This document shows positions 25,117-35,623 of a stretch of 64,000 nucleotides of DNA, one piece after another; the first letter of the stretch is position 1; every line of letters begins with the position of its first letter. The DNA comes from Actinacidiphila alni. GTDB lineage: Bacteria; Actinomycetota; Actinomycetes; Streptomycetales; Streptomycetaceae. The notes beneath the pieces were generated by a model that was not told where the DNA came from, ran no database searches, and saw only the letters and a list, made by a program, of their open reading frames with translations. Made by a program: the position numbers and the translations under genes. The DNA lies in NCBI RefSeq assembly GCF_900112845.1, contig NZ_FONG01000004.1, positions 124,001 through 188,000 on the forward strand. The letters run 5' to 3'.

Positions 25117-29288
<4,172 letters not shown>

Positions 29289-29380
29289 TCACCCCCGCGT
29301 CACGCCCATGGCGGTGCGCCCTCATCCTTATGGGTCAGGTTGCCGGGCGCGGCGCCGCCGGGCGTTCCTACGGTGACGGC

Positions 29381-30709
29381 ATGAACGTCTCCCGTGCCTC
29401 GTCGTCCTGCCACGACCACCCGCGCCCGACCGCCGCCGGCGCCGCCGCCAGAGGGCTGGCGGCCGGCTGCTGCCTGGCCGCCGCGGCGGCGCTGACCGTC
29501 ACCCCCGCCCTGGCCGCCGCGCCGCCCGGGGACAGTGGCCACAGCTCGGCCGCCCCGGGGCCCGAGGCCGCGGGCGGCTCGATGATGGCCGGGCACGGGG
29601 TGCTGGTGCGGCCCAAGGACGGGGTGCCGCGGCTGCCGTCGGGCCTGTCGGCGCTGTCCTGGACGGTGTCGGACGCGCGCACCGGGCAGGTGCTGGCGGC
29701 GAAGGACCCGCACCGGAAGCTGCCGCCGGCCAGCACCCTGAAGACGCTGTTCGCGGTGACGGTGCTGCCGCGCTTCCCGTCGACCGAGAAGCACCGGGTG
29801 ACGGACGCGGACCTCGCGGGGATCGGCGCGGGCAGCAGCCTGGTCGGGGTGCAGGCGCGGCAGACGTACACGGTGGCGGATCTGTGGCGGGGCGTCTTCC
29901 TGAGTTCGGGCAACGACGCGGTGCACGTACTGGCGCACATGAACGGCTCGGTGCCGCTGACGGTCAGTCAGATGCAGGCCAAGGCACGGATGCTGGGCGC
30001 GAACGACACCCATGTGGTGTCGCCGGACGGCTACGACATGCCGGGCCAGGTGTCGTCGGCGTACGACCTGGCGGTCTTCGCGCGGGCGGGGTTGGCGATG
30101 CCGGACTTCGCGGGGTACGTCTCGACCGCGCAGGCGCAGTTCCCCGGCGGTTACGACGCGCACGGCAAATTCGTGAAGTCGTTCGGCATCCAGAACACCA
30201 ACCGGCTGCTGACCGGGGCGGACGGGGTGACCCGCTACCCCGGGGTGATCGGGGTGAAGAACGGCTACACGACGAACGCCGGCAATACGCTGATCGCCGC
30301 GGCCAGGCGCGGTGACCGGACGCTGATCGCGACCGTGATGAATCCGCAGTCGGGGCTGCCGCAGGCGGTCTACCGGGAGGCGGGCGAGCTGCTGGACTGG
30401 GGTTTCGCGGCGGCGGGGCGCACCTCGTCGGTGGGGACGCTGAACGCGGCGACGACGGCGTACCGCGCCACCTCCGCGCACGCCCCGGCCCGTACCCAGC
30501 AGCAGGCACAGGGCGGTCAGCAGGCGCGGGCACAGTCCGGGGAGCACGCGCAGCAGGACCCGAAGCCGGCGGCGGGGCCGCGCGAATCGAGCACGGCGGA
30601 GGCGGGTTCGTCCTCGACGCTGGCCTGGTCCGTGGGCGGCGCGCTGGCGCTGGGCGCGGCGGGCTCGGTGGTGCTGCTGCGCCGCCGGGCGGCGGCCAAG
30701 TCCCGCTGA
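29381..30709 (+). CDS. D-alanyl-D-alanine carboxypeptidase (DacC/PBP type)
   Basis: This 442-residue serine peptidase (S11) trims the terminal D-Ala of peptidoglycan stem peptides. A signal peptide (about 1-47) is followed by the catalytic motifs PPASTLK (Ser118, Lys121), SSGND and VKNGYT in place of KTG. A Gln/Ala/Arg-rich linker with many Gln follows (about 370-410). A C-terminal membrane helix with RRRAAAKSR anchors the enzyme. TACGGT (29369-29374) lies 6 nt before the ATG at 29381, so the transcript may be leaderless. An AGTG-poor, GC-rich hairpin terminator follows at 30727-30771. Confidence 0.92.
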   Translation: MNVSRASSSCHDHPRPTAAGAAARGLAAGCCLAAAAALTVTPALAAAPPGDSGHSSAAPGPEAAGGSMMAGHGVLVRPKDGVPRLPSGLSALSWTVSDARTGQVLAAKDPHRKLPPASTLKTLFAVTVLPRFPSTEKHRVTDADLAGIGAGSSLVGVQARQTYTVADLWRGVFLSSGNDAVHVLAHMNGSVPLTVSQMQAKARMLGANDTHVVSPDGYDMPGQVSSAYDLAVFARAGLAMPDFAGYVSTAQAQFPGGYDAHGKFVKSFGIQNTNRLLTGADGVTRYPGVIGVKNGYTTNAGNTLIAAARRGDRTLIATVMNPQSGLPQAVYREAGELLDWGFAAAGRTSSVGTLNAATTAYRATSAHAPARTQQQAQGGQQARAQSGEHAQQDPKPAAGPRESSTAEAGSSSTLAWSVGGALALGAAGSVVLLRRRAAAKSR

Positions 30710-30726
30710 GCGCGCGGCGGTTCGAG

Positions 30727-30771
30727 CCGGCCGCGCCCCGGGCCCGCTGAGGCGGTCCGGGGCGTGGCCGG
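30727..30771 (+). terminator. Hairpin after the carboxypeptidase gene
   Basis: CCGGCCGCGCCCCGG pairs with CCGGGGCGTGGCCGG across a 15-nt loop, 18 bp after the stop codon. Confidence 0.65.
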
Positions 30772-30820
30772 ATCGCGTCGGGGGCGGTTCGGTCCCCGTC
30801 CTCCTGTGGGCGGGAAGCGC

Positions 30821-30849
30821 TGACGATGTGCTGGCCAGGGGCGTACTCT
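30821..30849 (+). promoter_or_regulatory. Candidate promoter of the Mrr-TerD gene
   Basis: TGACGA (30821-30826) and TACTCT (30844-30849) are 17 bp apart. The leader to the ATG at 30917 would be about 60 nt and contains GAGGGAG. Confidence 0.45.
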
Positions 30850-30916
30850 CGGTGGCCGGGGCAGGGGGGGCACGCACGGTGTCCGCAGCGCCGCGCCGAG
30901 AGGGAGCCGTACCCGC

Positions 30917-33046
30917 ATGAGCCGCCGTACTTCCGGTCCTGTGTCCACCTGGGCCGAAGTCCAGCGGCAACGGCAGCGGCAGCAAGAGGCCCAGCAGCGC
31001 GCGTGGTTGCAGGCGCAGCGCGAGACCGAGCGGCAGCAGCGCGCGGCGGAACGGGCGGCGGCCCGCAGGAGCCGCGAGCAGCAGGCGGCGTACCGCGCGC
31101 AGCGGGAGGCCGACGCGCGGCAGCGGACCGAGGAACTGGAGCGGCGGTTCGCCGAACTGCGGGACCTGTTGGCCGCCGGATGCGCGGCGCCGCTGTTCAC
31201 GCCGGCCTCGCTCCGGACACCGGAGACGATCGAGCCCTTCGCGCCGGGGCGGCTCGTCGATCCGGTACCGATGCCTGAGCCGAACGCGTACGCGCCCGCG
31301 CAGGGCGGCGGTTGGGGCTTCGGCCCCGGCCGCCAGGAGCGCGAGCAGGCGCGGGCGCGGTACGAGGCGGACCTGCGGGCGGCGCGGGCCGCCGAGGACC
31401 TGAGGCAGCGTCAACTCGCCGATTACCAGCGGCGGTACCAGGAGTGGGCGGACGACCGCCGGGCGGAGATCCGGCGGCACAACGCCGGGGTCGAGACGCT
31501 GGTGACCGCGCTGCGCGATCGGGAGCCGGCCGCGGTCGTCGACTATCTGACGGCGGCGCTCTACGCGTCCACCGCCTGGCCGCAGGGGCTGCCGCGCCAG
31601 GTCGCCGCCTCCTACGACCGGGACGACCGCCGACTGGTGCTCGACTGGGAGCTGCCCGCCTTCGCCGTGGTGCCGGAGACGTCCCTGGTGCGGTACATGC
31701 CGGGCGCCGACCGGGACAAGGAGGTGGCGCGGCCGGCCGCCGAGCGGCGGACGGCCTACCGCGACCTGCTGGCGCAGTGCCTGCTGCTGGTGCTGCGGGA
31801 GCTGTTCGGCGCCGACACGTTCGGGGCGCTGGACTCGGTGGTGCTCAACGGCTTCGTGGACGACACCGACCCGGCGACCGGGCACCGTACGCAAACGGTC
31901 GTGGCCACGGCACTGGTGGCGGCAGGTGTCTTCGCCGGGGTGAATCCGGCCCGGGTCAACGCGGTGGATTGCTTCACCGACGCGCTCGGCGGGCAGCTGT
32001 CGGCGCGGCCGGACCGCAGGACCGCCGTGGAACCGCTGCGGCGGCCGGGCGAGGCGGGCCGCCCCGTGGTGTCGCACGGCGGCGAGGAGGAGCCGGATCT
32101 GCTGGCGATGGACCCGCTGGAGTTCGAGGAGCTGGTCGCCGAGCTGTTCCGGGCGATGGGGATGCGGGCGGTGACCACGGTGCGCTCGGGCGACGGCGGT
32201 GTGGACGTGGACGCCCTGGACCCGGACCCGATACGCGGCGGCAAGATCGTGGTGCAGGTCAAGCGCTACCGCAACACCGTCTCGCCGAGCGCCGTACGCG
32301 ACCTGTACGGCACGGTGCAGAGCGTCGGCGCGAACAAGGGCGTGCTGATCACCACGTCCGGCTTCGGCCCGACCTCGCACACCTTCGCCAACGGCAAACC
32401 TTTGACGCTGGTGTCGGGCACCGATCTGGTGGCGCTGCTGCACGACAACGGGCTCGGCGGCCGGCTCGGCCCCGCCCCTGAAGCCGCACAGCGCACCCCG
32501 ACCCTGGTGGGGACCACGCTGCCGGGCCTCGACGCGGACGCCGAGGCCGATTCCGAGGCCAGTGTGCTCGGGATGTGGTGGGAGGGCGCGGTGCGCCTGG
32601 ACGTGTGCGCGCTGGTGTGCCGCGGCGGCCGGGTGCTGGACGACGACCACTTCGTCTTCTTCAACAATCCGCGGACGCCCGACGGCAGTGTGCGGATGAT
32701 GCCCGCGCTCGGCGGGGACAAGGCCGCGATCTGGGTGAGCTTCGACCGGCTGCCGGCCCGCGCGGACCGGGTGGTGCTGGTCGCGGCCGTCGACCCGGAG
32801 GCCGATCCGGACGGTGACCTGGCCGGTTTCACCCAGGCCAGGATCCGGCTCACCGACCCCAGCGGCGCCGAGGCGGACCGGCTGGAGGTCTCCGACGGCA
32901 GGCCGGGCGAGACGGCGCTGGTGCTCGGCTCCTTCCGCAGGACCGGTACGGGCGCGGACTGGCGCTTCGTCGCGGGCGGCAAGGGCTACCCGGGCGCGGG
33001 CGGTCTTGTGGCGCTGGTCGGCGAGCACGGCATCGAGGTGGACTGA
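30917..33046 (+). CDS. Coiled coil/Mrr-type nuclease/TerD fusion protein
   Basis: This is a 709-residue multidomain protein. Residues about 12-82 and 138-190 form Gln/Arg/Ala-rich coiled coils. An uncharacterised alpha/beta domain follows (about 195-360). Residues about 397-515 are an Mrr-like restriction endonuclease fold (DPLEFEELVAELFRAMG; SGDGGVDVDA with Asp430; VVQVKRYRN giving Gln447-x-Lys449). The last part (about 545-709) is a TerD domain (DDDHFVFFNNPRTPDGS, RVVLVAAVDPEAD). TerD proteins belong to tellurite/phage/stress resistance systems and bind calcium. The nuclease motif is the (D/E)-D-QxK variant, so it may be active. It stands alone between hairpins, without other ter genes nearby. 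A role in stress-triggered DNA surveillance is inference. Confidence 0.88.
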   Translation: MSRRTSGPVSTWAEVQRQRQRQQEAQQRAWLQAQRETERQQRAAERAAARRSREQQAAYRAQREADARQRTEELERRFAELRDLLAAGCAAPLFTPASLRTPETIEPFAPGRLVDPVPMPEPNAYAPAQGGGWGFGPGRQEREQARARYEADLRAARAAEDLRQRQLADYQRRYQEWADDRRAEIRRHNAGVETLVTALRDREPAAVVDYLTAALYASTAWPQGLPRQVAASYDRDDRRLVLDWELPAFAVVPETSLVRYMPGADRDKEVARPAAERRTAYRDLLAQCLLLVLRELFGADTFGALDSVVLNGFVDDTDPATGHRTQTVVATALVAAGVFAGVNPARVNAVDCFTDALGGQLSARPDRRTAVEPLRRPGEAGRPVVSHGGEEEPDLLAMDPLEFEELVAELFRAMGMRAVTTVRSGDGGVDVDALDPDPIRGGKIVVQVKRYRNTVSPSAVRDLYGTVQSVGANKGVLITTSGFGPTSHTFANGKPLTLVSGTDLVALLHDNGLGGRLGPAPEAAQRTPTLVGTTLPGLDADAEADSEASVLGMWWEGAVRLDVCALVCRGGRVLDDDHFVFFNNPRTPDGSVRMMPALGGDKAAIWVSFDRLPARADRVVLVAAVDPEADPDGDLAGFTQARIRLTDPSGAEADRLEVSDGRPGETALVLGSFRRTGTGADWRFVAGGKGYPGAGGLVALVGEHGIEVD

Positions 33047-33098
33047 GGGCGGACGGCCGTACGAGGGCCGCGGCCCCGCGTCGACGTGGCGCCTTCGT

Positions 33099-33123
33099 GG
33101 ATGTTCCCGGTCCGGGAACATCC
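33099..33123. promoter_or_regulatory. 25-bp near-perfect palindrome upstream of the short rho gene
   Basis: GGATGTTCCCGG and CCGGGAACATCC form perfect 12-bp arms around a single central T. It ends 16 bp before a TACAGT -10 box (33140-33145) and therefore covers the -35 area. It also lies 53 bp after the Mrr-TerD stop, so it may double as a terminator, but it lacks a T tract. Confidence 0.6.
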
Positions 33124-33139
33124 ACCGGACCACCCGTGT

Positions 33140-33433
33140 TACAGTCTGCGTAGCACATGTCCGCGCCCCTTCTGACGGCGCCGGTGCTCATTGCGATCCA
33201 CCGCCCCTTCGCGGCGACACACTCCGAAGCGCTACGGCGCCGGTGATCATCCCGCCGAGGCTCTCGCACCATCCGGATCATCCGCATCACCCACCAGGTC
33301 CCGTACGACGCGTACGCCGACCGGTGGTGATCTTCGCGGTATGCGGAGCGTGTTGTGTCCGCTCCTGCCGAATCCCCCTTTCCCGCATGCCCTTTTGGCG
33401 CATCCGAAGCTCGTCCGAGAAAGGACGAATCCC
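33140..33433 (+). promoter_or_regulatory. Promoter and about 285-nt C-rich leader of the short rho gene
   Basis: TACAGT (33140-33145) is the likely -10. The transcript would carry a leader of about 280 nt with C-rich, G-poor stretches (for example about 33255-33300 and 33358-33410) of the kind that serve as rut sites. No open frame in the leader looks like a real gene. Rho genes are commonly autoregulated by Rho-dependent termination in such leaders; that is inference here. Confidence 0.45.
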
Positions 33434-34588
33434 ATGACTGACATCCTTGAACGCCCTCCCGTCCGGCAGGAATCGCCGGTACGGGTGGCGGGCGTACTCG
33501 ACATCCACGGCGGCACCGGCCGCCTCCGTAATCCCGGGCTGCTCACCGCGCCCGACGACGTCCAGGTCTCGCAGGCGCAGATCCGCCAGGCCGGACTCAG
33601 AAAGGGCGACCTCGTCGAGGGCGTCCTCGGCACCAGGCCCGGCGCGCTCGCCCGGGTCGACCTCGTCAACGGCGTCCCCGTCCAAGAACTGCGCGGGCGA
33701 CCGCGGTTCGGCGATCTGACGCCCCTTCACCCGCGCGAGCGGCTGCGCCTGGAGAGCCCCGCCGCGGCCGGGACCGGCGCGCTCGCCGGGCGCGTGATGG
33801 ACCTGGTGTCCCCGGTCGGCAAGGGCCAGCGCGGCCTGATCGTGGCACCGCCCAAGGCCGGCAAGACCATGCTGCTGCAGAGCATCGCGGCGGCGGTCGC
33901 CGGGAACCACCCGGAGTGCCATCTGATGGTGGTGCTGCTCGACGAGCGGCCCGAGGAGGTCACTGAGATGCGCCGCGGTGTGCGCGGCGAGGTGATCGCC
34001 TCGACCTTCGACCGGCCCGCCAAGCAGCACATCGCGGTCGCGGAACTCGCGATCGAGCGGGCGAAGCGGCTGGTGGAGCAGGGGCAGGACGTGGTCGTCC
34101 TGCTCGACTCGCTGACCCGGCTCTGCCGGGCGCACAACACCGCCGTGTCGGCCGGCGGCCGTACCCTCACCGGCGGTGTGGACGCCGCCGCGCTGATCGG
34201 GCCGAAGCAGTTCTTCGGCGCGGCCCGGCTGGCCGAGGAGGGCGGTTCGCTGACCATCCTGGCCACCGCGCTGGTCGACACCGGCTCGCGCGCCGACGAC
34301 TTCTACTACGAGGAGCTGAAGAGCACCGGCAACATGGAGCTGCACCTGGACCGTTCCCTCGCCGAGCGGCGGATCTTCCCCGCCGTGGACGTCGGCATCT
34401 CGGGCACCCGCCGCGAGGAACTGCTGCTGCCCGGCCCCGAACTGTCGGTCGTACGCGGCCTGCGCCGGGTGCTGCACGGCCGCGGCTCCCAGTCCGGCCT
34501 CGAAGTGCTGCTGGACAAGATCCGGCAGACCCCGGACAACGCCGCCTTCCTGCGGCAGATCAGCGGCACCGTGCCCGGCGAGGCGTGA
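33434..34588 (+). CDS. Short paralogue of transcription terminator Rho
   Basis: This 384-residue protein is a hexameric RNA translocase of the Rho family. The primary RNA-binding OB region is about residues 15-105. Walker A APPKAGKT (about 138-145), Walker B VVVLLDSLTR, the Q/R loops (GGVDAAALIGPKQFF) and the conserved block ALVDTGSRADDF...STGNMELHLDR are all intact. It lacks the long charged N-terminal extension of the main Rho of Streptomyces (over 600 residues) and is slightly shorter than E. coli Rho. AAAGGACG lies before the ATG at 33434. With the housekeeping rho presumably elsewhere, this is likely a second, conditionally used Rho. It has a long leader and an upstream palindrome. Confidence 0.92.
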   Translation: MTDILERPPVRQESPVRVAGVLDIHGGTGRLRNPGLLTAPDDVQVSQAQIRQAGLRKGDLVEGVLGTRPGALARVDLVNGVPVQELRGRPRFGDLTPLHPRERLRLESPAAAGTGALAGRVMDLVSPVGKGQRGLIVAPPKAGKTMLLQSIAAAVAGNHPECHLMVVLLDERPEEVTEMRRGVRGEVIASTFDRPAKQHIAVAELAIERAKRLVEQGQDVVVLLDSLTRLCRAHNTAVSAGGRTLTGGVDAAALIGPKQFFGAARLAEEGGSLTILATALVDTGSRADDFYYEELKSTGNMELHLDRSLAERRIFPAVDVGISGTRREELLLPGPELSVVRGLRRVLHGRGSQSGLEVLLDKIRQTPDNAAFLRQISGTVPGEA

Positions 34589-34671
34589 GCCCCCGCCGGC
34601 CCGCGCGCCCCGTCCGCGTACCCGCGGAAATCCGGTGGCCACCACGCGCCGCCCGGCGTGATGATCGGGGG

Positions 34672-35613
34672 ATGAGCGAGGACGCGCAGGACGCCGCCGA
34701 CACCATGGCAGCTCCTTGTCGGGCGGACGCCACTGATCCGGCTGACGCTCCCGGCCCGGCGGACGCCACTGATCCGGCGGACACTCCCGGTTTTCCGGAC
34801 GCGATGGAGCGGGACTTCCTGCGGGACGGCTTCGTGAAGATCGAGGGCGCCTTCCCGGCCGGCACGGCCCGCGCCTGCGCCGAACTGCTGTGGCGGCAGA
34901 CCGGCTGCGGCCCGGACGACCCGGCCACCTGGACCCAACCGGTCCACTGGGTGGGCGGCATGGCCCAGCCGCCCTTCGCCGAGGCCGCCAACACCCCTGT
35001 GCTGCATGCCGCGTTCGACCGGCTGGTCGGCGCCGGACGCTGGGTGCCCCGCGATTCCCTCGGCTCCTTCCCGCTGCGCTTCCCGCACCCGGACGAGCCC
35101 GACGACGCGGGCTGGCACATCGAGGGCAGCTACGACGTACCCGGCGAGAATTGGCACTTCGCCAATGTCCGCTCGCGCGACCGCGCGCTGCTCATGCTGT
35201 TCCTCTTCACCGACGTGGACGAGGAGAACGCGCCGACCCGGATCCGCGTCGGCTCCCACCTGGACGTGCCCGCGGTCCTCGCCCCGTACGGCGAGGCCGG
35301 CGCCTCGATCCTGACCGTGGCCGCGCCGGTCGAGCGGGCCACCGCCCACCGGCCGCTCGCACTGGCCACCGGTGCGCCGGGCGATGTGTATCTGTGCCAC
35401 CCGTTCCTGGTGCACGCGGCCCAGCCGCGCCACGGCAGCCGGCCCCGGTTCATGGCCCAGCCGCCCCTGCACCCGGCGGTGCCGTACGAACTGGAGCGCG
35501 CCGACGGCGACTACTCGCCGGTGGAGATCGCGATCCGGCACGGCCTCGGCAAGGACACCGCGGCAGCCGGTACCGGGGCGGCGGGCGCGGGACCCGGGTC
35601 CGTGATCGGTTAG
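34672..35613 (+). CDS. Phytanoyl-CoA dioxygenase (PhyH) family protein
   Basis: This 313-residue protein looks like a non-haem iron, 2-oxoglutarate oxygenase of the PhyH group. An N-terminal low-complexity segment contains two copies of an ADATDPAD(A/T)PG unit (about 17-45). The core has LRDGFVKIEGAF, GWHIEGSYD and the distal His and Arg region HPFLVHAAQPRHGSRPRF. The usual HxD pair reads His-Ile-Glu here, an HxE variant that may still bind iron. The ATG at 34672 follows GGGGG. It begins 83 bp after rho and ends 10 bp before the LuxR gene. The substrate is unknown. Confidence 0.82.
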   Translation: MSEDAQDAADTMAAPCRADATDPADAPGPADATDPADTPGFPDAMERDFLRDGFVKIEGAFPAGTARACAELLWRQTGCGPDDPATWTQPVHWVGGMAQPPFAEAANTPVLHAAFDRLVGAGRWVPRDSLGSFPLRFPHPDEPDDAGWHIEGSYDVPGENWHFANVRSRDRALLMLFLFTDVDEENAPTRIRVGSHLDVPAVLAPYGEAGASILTVAAPVERATAHRPLALATGAPGDVYLCHPFLVHAAQPRHGSRPRFMAQPPLHPAVPYELERADGDYSPVEIAIRHGLGKDTAAAGTGAAGAGPGSVIG

Positions 35614-35623
35614 CGTGCCGGGC

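Noticed and set aside
29300..33133. 1277-codon minus-strand frame
   Set aside because: It is antisense to the carboxypeptidase and Mrr-TerD genes and has the same artefactual composition.
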